A stretch of 64,000 bases of DNA from JABDGM01 sp963738665 (GTDB taxonomy: Bacteria > Planctomycetota > Planctomycetia > Pirellulales > Lacipirellulaceae): contig CAVTXL010000013.1 of NCBI GenBank assembly GCA_963738665.1, positions 62,001-126,000 of the forward strand. The letters are read 5' to 3'. The notes under the pieces are model-generated. The model was not told the origin of the DNA. It worked only from the letters and a program-made list of their open reading frames with translations, and ran no database searches. This document shows positions 1 to 8,840 of this stretch, piece after piece. Every line of letters begins with the position of its first letter. Within the stretch, counting starts at the first letter, position 1. The position numbers were made by a program, and so were the translations under genes.

Positions 1-289
1 TTGTCGAGAGCCAGCCGACTTCGGCGGCCGCACGAGACCAATGGTCCCAAGTCGGGCGGCGACCGGTGAGATAGGCGCCCCCGCAAATTGCGGCGGCGAT
101 GCAGCCGACGAGCCCAAACCAGGCGACCGAGATATGGAGGTACAGGATGCGCTGCACGTCGCCCATCGAGGCTTCGGTGGGCGCGACGAAAAAGATCAGC
201 ACGAGCGACATGAACACGAGAGACGCCGCGACGATGCCGAACAGGCGCGTCGGCCACGGCGAGTTGACGCTGTTGTGTTGTGTGGTCAT
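1..289 (-). CDS. ccmC: Heme exporter CcmC, N-terminal part (cut by window edge)
   Basis: The reverse-strand translation from ATG at 289 gives about 96 residues with a first membrane segment (around residues 17-37) and the family motif 'GDVQRILYLHISVAW', typical of the CcmC/CcsA heme-handling proteins, then a second hydrophobic segment. CcmC presents heme to CcmE on the outer face of the cytoplasmic membrane. The tryptophan-rich WWD motif would lie beyond the window. A Shine-Dalgarno-like GGAGGA sits just upstream, and the start ATG immediately follows the stop of the restored ccmB frame (TGA then ATG), so the two are translationally coupled. The identification is firm because ccmA, ccmB, ccmF and ccmE follow in the same operon. 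Confidence 0.85.
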   Translation of the reverse strand, partial: MTTQHNSVNSPWPTRLFGIVAASLVFMSLVLIFFVAPTEASMGDVQRILYLHISVAWFGLVGCIAAAICGGAYLTGRRPTWDHWSRAAAEVGWLST

Positions 290-978
290 TCATTCCTCCA
301 TCAATAGATCGATCAAGAGCGCGCCCACGACGCTAAACAGCGTAGCGCCCACGGCTAGCAATTGAATCCACTGCCACCAGGTGTCGTCAACCTGGCCGGC
401 CAGCAGCACATCGGTGGCGCGGCGCAGGCCAGGATGACTGGCGCGACGAGGGGCAAGTAAACTAGCGCAATCAGGCCGCCGCGGCTCGGGGACGAGGCGG
501 CAACGGCGCTTGACAGCGTCCCCATGGCGGCAAAGGCCGCGTTGCCAAAAAGCGCGATCAGCAGCAGGTGGCCGGGCCGGGCCAGCAGCGGGACATCCGT
601 CATTACCACAAAGAGCGGAATAAGGACAAGTTCGAGTAGTGCGAGCGAGGCGGCGTTGACAAACACCTTGGCGATGAAGATCGTGTCGGGCGAAACAGGG
701 TATATTCTAAGTGCCGTCCACAGCCCGTCGTGCCCTTCGTTGGCGAACGACGATTCGATGGCGAGCGTGCCGGCAAAGACGATGGCGAACCAGAGCAGCG
801 TGGCGACGACGTGGGCCTGCTGCTCCGGCGGCAGGTCGATTTGCATCGCCAACAGGCAGACGAGCACGAGGCCCAGCAGCAGCATGGTGGGCCAGGTGCG
901 CGTCGCGCGAAGCTCGCGGGTCAGATCCTTGTGGATCAGCCAAACGAGCGATCGGAGCGTCGTAAGGGCGCGGGTCAT
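290..978 (-). CDS. ccmB: Heme exporter membrane subunit CcmB (1-base frameshift near its 3' end)
   Basis: Starts at 'MTRALTTLRSLVWLIHKDL' (ATG at 978), overlapping the ccmA stop by four bases (ATGA). It has about six hydrophobic segments and is the permease partner of CcmA in System I cytochrome c maturation. The uninterrupted frame ends at 355 with a short non-family tail. From about position 415 the next frame reads 'ATDVLLAGQVDDTWWQWIQL' followed by a last membrane helix and a stop directly abutting ccmC, which is the proper CcmB C-terminus. I therefore infer a single-base indel around 410-425 in a GC-rich stretch, more likely a sequence error than a real mutation. Confidence 0.85.
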
Positions 979-1661
979 GCGGCGGAGCAAGCAATTTCGT
1001 TGTCGGACGGGATGTTGAGAACTTGGCCGGCGGCTAGATGGATCGTTCGATCGGCGAGCCGTTGTGCTTGATCGGCGTCGTGACTGACGAAGCAGACGGT
1101 GCAGCAGCAGCGGCGCCACTCGCGGAATTGCGATTCCAGCCACTCGCTGCCGTCCGAGTCGAGGCTGGCAAACGGTTCGTCGAGGAGCAATAGCCGTGGC
1201 TCGTGGATTGTCGCGCGGAGAATGGCAAGACGACGCCGCGCGCCCTGGGAAAGCTGGGCTACGCGGCAGTTGCGAAAGCGCGCCAGCCCACAACTGGCAA
1301 GCCGCGCGTCGGCGAGGTGGGTCGGATCGCTTAGCAAGTACATGCGGGCGGCGAAGACGAGGTTTTCGACGGCCGTCAATTCGGGATAGAGGGCGTTTTC
1401 GTGGCCGAGGTAGCCAGTATCGCGATTGGCGGCCGGCGGACGAGACGCTGCGTGAGAGAAGCGACGAATTTCGCCGGTTGTTGGTCGCAGTGTTCCGGCG
1501 AGGCAGCCGAGCAGCGTGGATTTGCCCACCCCGTTGGGGCCCATGACGGCTACGGTTTCGCCGGCCGCTAACTTGAGATTGATGTCGCGCAGGATTAAAC
1601 CACGGCCGCGAGTGACTGAGGCGTTAATCGTTTCGATAACGTTTGCGCGAGGTGAAATCAT
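975..1661 (-). CDS. ccmA: Heme exporter ATP-binding subunit CcmA
   Basis: ABC ATPase of 228 residues. Walker A GPNGVGKST is at residues 41-49, the signature LSQGARRR at about 137-144, Walker B 'LLLLDEPFASLD' at about 157-168, followed by the H-loop 'SHD'. CcmA is the cytosolic ATPase that works with CcmB (and CcmC) to release heme-loaded CcmE. The length fits the family (about 200-230). It begins 15 bases after ccmF ends and overlaps ccmB by four bases, so it lies in the middle of the operon. Identification as CcmA rather than another small ABC ATPase rests on the ccmB, ccmC, ccmF and ccmE neighbours. Confidence 0.93.
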   Translation of the reverse strand: MISPRANVIETINASVTRGRGLILRDINLKLAAGETVAVMGPNGVGKSTLLGCLAGTLRPTTGEIRRFSHAASRPPAANRDTGYLGHENALYPELTAVENLVFAARMYLLSDPTHLADARLASCGLARFRNCRVAQLSQGARRRLAILRATIHEPRLLLLDEPFASLDSDGSEWLESQFREWRRCCCTVCFVSHDADQAQRLADRTIHLAAGQVLNIPSDNEIACSAA

Positions 1662-1676
1662 AGTATAGCGTACGCC

Positions 1677-3710
1677 TCAGGCCGCGGCTGGCGATTGTTG
1701 TGGTGCGTGAAGTGCGGGATGAAGTGCTATCTCGGTCGCGGGGAATTGATCGCTCGCGGCAGCTGCTCCTCGACGGCGCGAGGGCCAGAGCGATATCAAG
1801 GCACAGGCAGTCGTGAATAGCCCGCCGACCCAGATCCAGCGAATCAGCGGGTTATAGACGAAGGTGACGGCGATTTTTCCCCCGCCCAGGCCGGCGTTGA
1901 GGATTGTGTAAACGTCGCCAGCCCAAGTGGAATTAATCGCGACCTCGGTCGTCCACTGGTTTTGCAGCAGGTGGAGGTGCCGGGCGGGGCGCAGCACGAC
2001 GGGCGGGGAACCGAGATGTTCTATTTCCAGGACGGCTTCGGCGATGAGCTTATCGGGGACCTGGCGTTGGATGAGCCGCGTATAGTGAATTCGCCGGCCG
2101 GCCCATTTGAGCGTTTGTCCCTCGTCGAGCGTCAATTCTTGTCGCTGCGTGCCGAGGGACGAACCGGCAATTCCCAGCGCGACACAGACGAAACCAAAGT
2201 GAATGCCATAGGCCGCGTATTTGCGGCGGCCGGTGATAAGGACGCGGGAAAGCCGGCGCGGAAGGCTGCCAGCGCCGCTGCGCAGCGCTTCATTGAGAAG
2301 CGCAGTGACGAACGTACTGAGTGTGAGCACAACCAGGCCCACAACGGCAACAGCCAGCGGATGGCTGATGGAACCGCTAATCCATGCGCCGCCGGCGGCG
2401 ACCGCGGCAATGGCGACAGCGATGCCAAGAAGCCGGCGAGACCGCAGTGTCGGAGCGTCGGCCCATTGAAGTAGCGGCACCAGGGCGGTCATCGTAAGCA
2501 GCCCAAGGCCGACGGGCGGCAAGACGTTGTTGTACAACGGTGCGCCCACCTCGATGGTCCGGCCAGCGAACATTCTTGATAACGGCGGGACGAGCGTGCC
2601 AACAAACACGACGGCCGCGAGCGACAAGATCAGCAAAAGGGCGACGATGACGAGCGATTCGCGGGCAAAAGGATGCGAGACGGCCGGAGCGCCGCCGAGC
2701 GCGCGGCGACGCCGAACGACTAGCGTCGTCGCGGCGACAAGGAGGACGGCCATCCAAGCGAGAAACAGCCAACCGATCGGCGACTCGCTGAAGGCGTGAA
2801 CGCTACTGAAGATGCCGCTGCGGGTGAGGAACGTGGCAAAGTTGCATAAGCAGAGCGTGATGACCGCGAGCAGCAACGCCGTTTTTTTCAGTGCGCCGCG
2901 GTGACGCCACGTCATCAGGCTGTGGATGAAGGCGGTGCCCGTCAGCCAGGGAAGAAGCGAGCCGTTTTCGACGGGGTCCCAGCCCCAGTAGCCGCCCCAG
3001 CCAAGTTCCTGATAGGCCCAGTGAGCGCCAAGCAACAGGCCCACACCCAGCAGCGTCCAGGCGGCGAGAGCCCACGGACGGGCGACGTTCGTCCACGCCG
3101 CGGCCAGCTTTCCAGTGGTTAGCGCGGCGAGGGCGAGTGCGCAGGGCACGGCCCAGACGGAATAAGCTAGAAACACAATCGGCGGGTGGATCAGCATCGA
3201 CGGATGCTGCAGTAGAGGACTAAGGCCCGCGCCTTCATGGGCGGCGATTATGCTGGGTGCCAACGGGTCGGCGGCGAACACGACCACGCAGAGCAGAAAG
3301 AACAGGTTGATCAGCAGCAGGCCAAATGCCGTGTTGCGCAGATCGTCGTCCGCGGACGGAAGCAGGCGCAAGGCGAGCGCGACCAGGGCGATCATCCAAC
3401 TCCACAACAACAGCGATCCGGCCTGGCCGACCCACAGAGCGGAGAAGCGGTATTGCGGCGGAAGGAATGGGCTAACGTATTGGGCCACATACTGGAAGCG
3501 GTAATCGCGCATGACGAGGGCGTAAACGAGCACAGCCACCGTGGCGGTGAGGCCCGAAAAGCCGATTGCGAATGCGGCTACCACGATGCGCTCGCGAACG
3601 GGATTGGCGGAGGACACGCGCCAGAACGAAAGCGCCGCAGCGTAGCCGACGGCGATCCAACTCGTGAACAGACAGATTTCGCCGGCAAGTCGCATCGTAA
3701 GCACCCACAA
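1677..3710 (-). CDS. ccmF: Cytochrome c heme lyase subunit CcmF
   Basis: 677 residues with many membrane helices and the WWD signature 'WGGYWGWDPVENGS' at residues 238-251, plus a conserved histidine in 'HPPIVFLAY' (about 175), as in CcmF/NrfE. The protein attaches heme to apocytochrome c at the outer membrane face of the cell membrane. Start is either ATG 3710 or the in-frame ATG at 3695 ('MRLAGEICLFTSW'); the second begins directly before the first helix. It lies downstream of ccmE and 15 bases upstream of ccmA. Length matches the family (about 630-680), so it is complete. Confidence 0.95.
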   Translation of the reverse strand: MWVLTMRLAGEICLFTSWIAVGYAAALSFWRVSSANPVRERIVVAAFAIGFSGLTATVAVLVYALVMRDYRFQYVAQYVSPFLPPQYRFSALWVGQAGSLLLWSWMIALVALALRLLPSADDDLRNTAFGLLLINLFFLLCVVVFAADPLAPSIIAAHEGAGLSPLLQHPSMLIHPPIVFLAYSVWAVPCALALAALTTGKLAAAWTNVARPWALAAWTLLGVGLLLGAHWAYQELGWGGYWGWDPVENGSLLPWLTGTAFIHSLMTWRHRGALKKTALLLAVITLCLCNFATFLTRSGIFSSVHAFSESPIGWLFLAWMAVLLVAATTLVVRRRRALGGAPAVSHPFARESLVIVALLLILSLAAVVFVGTLVPPLSRMFAGRTIEVGAPLYNNVLPPVGLGLLTMTALVPLLQWADAPTLRSRRLLGIAVAIAAVAAGGAWISGSISHPLAVAVVGLVVLTLSTFVTALLNEALRSGAGSLPRRLSRVLITGRRKYAAYGIHFGFVCVALGIAGSSLGTQRQELTLDEGQTLKWAGRRIHYTRLIQRQVPDKLIAEAVLEIEHLGSPPVVLRPARHLHLLQNQWTTEVAINSTWAGDVYTILNAGLGGGKIAVTFVYNPLIRWIWVGGLFTTACALISLWPSRRRGAAAASDQFPATEIALHPALHAPQQSPAAA

Positions 3711-3827
3711 GACGAGTCACGGATTTCAATGACTGGGCGAGTTGAACCGAAAGAGTGTCATCGCCTTCATTACGGCTAAGTTGATTGTCGGGCAGGCCCT
3801 GGCAAAGCCAGTGGCCCCCGCCGCGGA
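3711..3827. repeat. Short intergenic gap with a GCAAAGCCAGTGGC repeat copy
   Basis: The 117-base gap between ccmE and ccmF holds 'GGCAAAGCCAGTGGCC' at about 3800-3815. The same core is repeated in tandem downstream of the GH62 gene (19674-19740). With its complement ACTGGCTTTGCC it forms the arm of a palindromic intergenic repeat. No gene is apparent. Confidence 0.5.
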
Positions 3828-4244
3828 TCAGCGTTGCGGTTCGTGCGGCTCGGCGGCGATTTTTGTTTGTTCGTATTTGCTCGCACAGCGCGTGATGACT
3901 TTGGTGCCGACGAGGCCGGCAGGTTGGAGCGTGCCTTCCACGACGACGTCGATGTTTTCGGCCAGGTTATCGGGCAGCAGACAATTGCACATAGCCGGCA
4001 GACCCGAGTGTTCGCCTGCGAGCCGGAACGAGGCATGGCGGCGGTCGCTGGCAATCGCCAGCGAGCCCGGCTCGACGCGGCCGCTGACGCGGATCCGCCG
4101 CGTCATGAGCTGAGGCAGGTCGGCGGCGACTTCGTCGACGGACACATAGTACTGCCAACTACTGGCAGCACCGAGGTAGGCCAGGTAGCCGATTGCGGCG
4201 GCAACGCAGCAAGCCGCGGCGGTGAGCTTGGCGCCGGTGGACAT
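3828..4244 (-). CDS. ccmE: Heme chaperone CcmE, CxxxY variant (System I*)
   Basis: 138 residues with one N-terminal membrane anchor (about 8-25) and a small beta-barrel (OB-fold) domain; 'RIRVSGRVEPGSLAI' and 'VVVEGTLQPAG' match CcmE. In classical CcmE a histidine in the C-terminal segment binds heme covalently. Here the equivalent site reads 'VITRCASKYE', a cysteine at 120 and tyrosine at 124 (CxxxY). From established knowledge, that motif marks the variant System I* found in some archaea and delta-proteobacteria, which can lack CcmH. No ccmG or ccmH is visible here. It sits upstream of ccmF in the operon. Confidence 0.93.
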   Translation of the reverse strand: MSTGAKLTAAACCVAAAIGYLAYLGAASSWQYYVSVDEVAADLPQLMTRRIRVSGRVEPGSLAIASDRRHASFRLAGEHSGLPAMCNCLLPDNLAENIDVVVEGTLQPAGLVGTKVITRCASKYEQTKIAAEPHEPQR

Positions 4245-4481
4245 GACAGCTCCGCGTCAGTATGAATTTGTTGCGCCCCGAGCGCAGACGGGCGCGAAGG
4301 CTAGCAGGCGGCGAGGATGGCGTCAAAGGGGAACGCGTGCTAGCAGCCGGCCGGGTCCCGGCGCCAGCAGCCAGCGAGCAAGATTGGCTGCTGCCGAGGC
4401 GGTGCAGGGCGTGAGCGAGTCGGAACGCGACGGCTGCCGCCGGGCGCGACCGGTCCGCGTCGCTCGAGCGTGCGCGGACGG

Positions 4482-5264
4482 TCAGGGAGCGGGTATCCCC
4501 AGGCCGTCGTGCAAGACCGACACCAGGTCGTCGGTGTCGCGTGGCTCGGGCGTAACCCAGCGCGCGCCGAAGACGAGTTTGGGGACGGCATTTCCGCTAA
4601 GGGCGGTTTCGCCGTACATCTGGATCGATGTTTGCATATGGGCGTCGATCCAGGGATCGGCCTGGGCGGCGTCGAAATTCGACTGGCCAACCAAGTCGAA
4701 CGCTTTGGCTTGGGCTTCAGCGAGGCTGCGGGGACGCCAGAGTGCGCCCGGTTCCGGCGGCGAATACACCCAGTTGTCGAAGGCGGCAAACGCGTCGTGA
4801 TCGGCCAGCCATACCGCCAGTCCGATTTTTGCCAGCTCGCAAGAGTCCTTGAATTGTTCGAGGTTGCGGGAGACGTATGGATTGCACTGAGTATTCAATG
4901 GCGCCGGAAAGAGCGCAAAGGCGAGTTTGCCGTCGTAGCGGCGGATCGCCTCGGCAAGCATCGAATGCAATCGCTGGCAATGCGGACATTTGTAATCAAA
5001 GAACATCGTGACAACGTAGGGGGAATTGGGCGAACCAATCAAGGGCACGGCGTGGGAATCGAACGCGGTCCCGCTGTCTTGCGCCTGGCCGGCACGATAC
5101 GCGGTTGGTGGATTCAGGCTAGCCTGGGCCAGGGCCAGGACGGCGGCCAAGGCGAGCCCGAGCAAGGTCAGGCCGGTCGTGGCGAGCGGGCCAATCAAGC
5201 GGCGGGGCGAGAGGAAAGAACAACCTTGGAGGGAGTCGGCGCCGCTACGCGCCCCTCTTTGCAT
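4482..5264 (-). CDS. DsbA-like thioredoxin-fold oxidoreductase
   Basis: The chosen start (ATG 5264, 'MQRGARSGADSLQG') gives about 260 residues: an N-terminal membrane anchor or signal (about 20-43), then a thioredoxin fold with the active site CPHC in 'FFDYKCPHCQRLH' and a cis-proline region 'GNAVPKLVFG'. It resembles the DsbA/DsbG-like 'thioredoxin domain' proteins that pair with VKOR. It overlaps the VKOR gene by 20 bases and is followed by ccmE after 237 bases. The context suggests extracytoplasmic thiol-disulfide exchange, perhaps keeping apocytochrome CxxCH motifs in the right redox state. That assignment to cytochrome maturation is inference. Confidence 0.82.
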   Translation of the reverse strand: MQRGARSGADSLQGCSFLSPRRLIGPLATTGLTLLGLALAAVLALAQASLNPPTAYRAGQAQDSGTAFDSHAVPLIGSPNSPYVVTMFFDYKCPHCQRLHSMLAEAIRRYDGKLAFALFPAPLNTQCNPYVSRNLEQFKDSCELAKIGLAVWLADHDAFAAFDNWVYSPPEPGALWRPRSLAEAQAKAFDLVGQSNFDAAQADPWIDAHMQTSIQMYGETALSGNAVPKLVFGARWVTPEPRDTDDLVSVLHDGLGIPAP

Positions 5265-5808
5265 TGGATTCGGCGGAAAGAGAATCTGCCGAATTGGTCG
5301 ACGGCGCGGATTCGGTCGGCGCGGACTCGGTTGAAATTGGTGCCGACTCTTGGCAAATGCGCCAGATGACCAAAGCCGCCAGCAGCATGCTCGTCGCGTG
5401 GGTGGCCATGCAATAGGGGCAAAAGGCCCCGATGACCGAGCTTTGTAAAATGGTGAACCATATGCCGCTGCCGGCCGCAGCCGCAACCAGAAGCAAAAGT
5501 GCGCCCCAGGCCCACTGACGGTCAACTGCCGGTGTGGATGGACCAATAAAAAGACTGGCCACCAACATTGCCAGATACGCCCCGGCCGCCAGGCCGGTGA
5601 CGGGCAACACGCCGGCCACCGCGGACCACCGGCTCGTGAGCACCTGTTCGCAGGGACTGCCGCCGCCGCAACCGATCACCGCGCCGCCGAGCAGATAGTG
5701 CCAGCTCAGATACGAGCTTAGCACCAGTCCGAGCGCACTCAAAGCGAACAAAGCGCAGCGCCACCAGGGCCAGGTACGACGGACGCCTGTCTGTGCTTCG
5801 TCGGGCAT
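5245..5808 (-). CDS. Vitamin K epoxide reductase (VKOR) family membrane protein
   Basis: 187 residues with four to five membrane helices. The quinone-side active pair is CPYC in 'GAFCPYCMATHA' and the outer loop cysteines are in 'CGGGSPCEQVL', the arrangement of bacterial VKOR. These enzymes reoxidise a DsbA partner using quinone, replacing DsbB. The overlapping DsbA-like gene downstream makes a complete oxidising pair. The C-terminal tail is Ser/Glu/Thr-rich and low in complexity. It is the first gene of the ccm operon as seen here; its start lies 190 bases or more from any other minus-strand start. Confidence 0.88.
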   Translation of the reverse strand: MPDEAQTGVRRTWPWWRCALFALSALGLVLSSYLSWHYLLGGAVIGCGGGSPCEQVLTSRWSAVAGVLPVTGLAAGAYLAMLVASLFIGPSTPAVDRQWAWGALLLLVAAAAGSGIWFTILQSSVIGAFCPYCMATHATSMLLAALVIWRICQESAPISTESAPTESAPSTNSADSLSAESNAKRGA

Positions 5809-5836
5809 CGATGGTCGATTTATGCGTCAAGTGGGC

Positions 5837-8615
5837 TCACTGCGGACGCTGATTCGGTGCGCCGGGCGTGGAGACCTGGACTTGGAAATCGGTACAGAGG
5901 CTGTCGGTATCGGCGCCGTCCGCGACGCGGCCCACGCTGCGGCTTGGCGCGGGCCCGCCGGCGGCCTGGACGCCTCCCCTGCCCCGCCCGCGGCCGCCGC
6001 GGCCTACGTTTGGGACCACCACGATGCAGCCGCCCTTGCTTTGGTCGCCCTCGAGGGTGGCAATTTCCGGGCTGGCAATCGTTCCGTTCGCACTCGAACT
6101 GCTCTGTTGTGAGCCGTAGACGATGGCGTCGGCGACGACGCCGTCGGCCTCCATTAGTGCGATCGAACCAGCCCTGGCGGAGAGCGCTCCGCCGAACCAT
6201 TGGTTCGGCGCCGGCGGCCCCTGGTAACCTTCCGTCGTGAATTGGGAATTGACGACCGCTGAGCCGTAGGGGTGGTAGTTAGACAGAGGGGCGTCGAGCG
6301 TGACGCCGCTGCCAAGCGCCTGGACTGCGTCGCCGCTGGTGTGTGAAAACTTGGTGGGGGGTGAGAATCTGATCCCTGTCCCCTCGTCGGACAGGTCCAC
6401 ACCGGACGCGTGGTCGAGTTGGAGCGGGGCGGCCAATTCGATATCGGCGACTGCGCCGCCGCCGCGACCGCCGCGGCGGCCGCCGCCGGGGGCGACATCG
6501 CCGGCGGCTGCCGGGGTAATGCTCTTGACTTTGACGGTTTCCTTACGTCCGCCCGTATCAACGATCAGCTCATCGCCGGGCGTGATGTTTTCTGCGGAGA
6601 CCTTGATGCCGGTCGCGCCGGCGGCGGCCGCGGCCAAGAGAGTCGTCTGCGTGGCCGCTTTGCCGACTGCGGTGACCGTGGCCACCTCGAAGTTGCCGCC
6701 GATGTCGATGCCGATCTTTTCGCCGACGACGAAGCCCGCAGCGTCGGTAACGGGCAGATTCGTCGCGCCGGCCGGGATGGTCAGCCACGGCCCAGTGGAG
6801 ACGGGGATGAAGACCGTTGTCATGCTTGTGGCCGCTGTTCCGACGCTAGCGACTTGGCGCCGCTCGCCGCCTACGCCGATTTGCTGGCCGGCCTGGAGGC
6901 CCGCAGTGCTGCGAACGTTGATGACGGTTTCGCCCGCGCTGGCCGGTGTAGCGAGGGCTGTACTGGAGAGTGCCAGCAGGTAATGAGCGCCGCCGGCGAG
7001 CTTTGTACCGGCCGGAATCGTTGCGAGCTTGACCGGGGCCCACTGGCTCTGAGTGCTGATGAGGGACCAATCGGAGATGTCGACGTCGCTCGGGCCGGCG
7101 TTGTAGAGCTCGACGAACTGATGGCTCAGGTTGGCGCCGGCACTTAGCTGGACCTCGTTGATTTTGATGGGCGACGCGTTGCGCAGTCTCTGGGTGGTGG
7201 TCTCGATTTGTGTTCGGCCAGGCGCCGCGCTTATCCACTCGGCATGGCCGGTCAGGTAGCCGGCGCCGGTCGCTGACGGCGCGGTGAGCTTGAATGTTGC
7301 GCTGGCGGTCGCGCCCGGCGCGATCGGATCGGCGAACGTCTTTGCCGAGTCAGTCGTGCCGGCGACCACCGAATTCCACTCGTCCGGCAAGGAAACGCTG
7401 AGCTTGACACCGGCCGCGGGCGCGCCGGTGGCATTTGTGAACGTCACGGTGACGTCCTGCGACGAACCTGGCGTGAATGTCGTGACCCGCGACAGTCGTA
7501 CCCGCTCGACGTCGTACCTGGCGGCGACAATGTTGGCCTGGACCGCGTCGGTGGTGGCTTCGGTCGGATATCCGGCCGTCATTGCGCCCTCATAGAAAGT
7601 GCCGGCCGAACCGTTGCCGTTGTCACCGCCGTTGCCGAGGAGAACGGCGCCCTTTTTGTGCATTGGGAAATAACGATCGTTGGACTGCGAGCCGGGGCGA
7701 ATCCCGCTGTAGAAGCTGGTCAGAGAGCCTGCTTGGGCGTTGCCGCCGCGGAGGTCCCACTTGTTGCCGCCGCCACCGTCGACGACGGCGGTCACGAATC
7801 GCCAGGAATCGATCGTCGGATCGGCGACGTTCTTCTTCGCGTCGTAGCCCGAGAAGAGGCCTGCCTCCATGTCGGCCATGATCCACGGGCCGCGGCCGTC
7901 GCCGCTGCCCCAGGCGGTGGCGGTGCCGAAATAGGTGGTTTCCATTGTGCCGGTGCCGACGGCGCGGCCGTTGGTCGAGGCGTTGCCGTAATCGAAGCAG
8001 CAGCCGCTGTCGTAATGCGTGCCGTCGATTACGTAGTAGATGCCTTCAGGCTCGTCGCCAATCGCCAGCCCGGTTGCGTTGTTGTTGCGAAAACCCATTC
8101 CTGGCATGATGTAGACACCGTAGGCCTTGTGGCCGCTTAGGGTGATCGGCGCCATGTCGGCTATCGGGAGGGTGTCGAATCCACCCTTGGCCGGGCCGGC
8201 GAATGTGCCGGGGGCGCCTGGTAGAGGTGGTTACCCTTGCCCGCTTGGTCGTAGATGCGGCTGATCGTGCAGAGTGTACCGGCACAGAACGCGTCGTGGG
8301 CAGCCGCATCGGCGTAGCCGCCGGCGTCCGGGACCGGCGCCGCGGAGGGCGGGACGACGCCGACATCCAATGTCTTGCCATCGGACTGTGCTCGACCTGA
8401 TAGAGCGGGCCCTGGTAGGCGGCGAACAGTGCGCGGGTCGTGCTGTGGGCGGCGAGACAAGGCGTGCCGGCTGCGGCATAGACGTCACAGGGACCCGCGG
8501 ATCGGTGCGGAGCGCCGTTGCGGCCCAGGCCGGCCTGCTGGGCCATCATCAGCGCGGCGGGAGGCAACGCCAGCGATAGTGCGAGAAATGCCGGAAGTTT
8601 GAGCCTTGTCGTCAT
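5837..8615 (-). CDS. GH54-like alpha-L-arabinofuranosidase with C-terminal lamin-tail and repeat modules (two frameshifts), copy 1
   Basis: Secreted enzyme; start 'MTTRLKLPAFLALSLALP' (ATG 8615). The N-terminal part matches the AbfB catalytic domain: 'GPCDVYAAAGTPC', 'PWIMADMEAGLFSGYD' (probable nucleophile Glu) and 'LGNGGDNGNGSAGTFYEG' (probable acid Asp). Then follow a NEW3-like Ig domain, a lamin-tail domain ('IKINEVQLSAG', 'NAGPSDVDISDW') and several short beta modules. No CBM42 is seen. Two single-base deletions break the frame, near 8392 (after 'GPLYQV') and in a C5 run near 8211 (after 'QAPP'). The copy-2 protein supplies the expected continuation in both cases. RGG-like tracts lie at about 6450-6490 and 5955-6005. 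Confidence 0.85.
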
Positions 8616-8840
8616 GTTGCATTCCACAAGTCGAACTGAAATAGCGAACGGACCGCTGGGCGGCAGCGAATGCGGACCCGCCTGCGAGCAGTATAACCCC
8701 CGGCGCCCTTGCCGGCAGCAGCATCACGAACGCGGCGCGAAAACGAACCGCTCCGCGGCCCACGTGCGAGCCGCGGAGCGGAAATTCGAGATCGAGGGTT
8801 ATTCCAGCTCGTGCCGTTTCAGGCGGTGCAACAGGCGACC

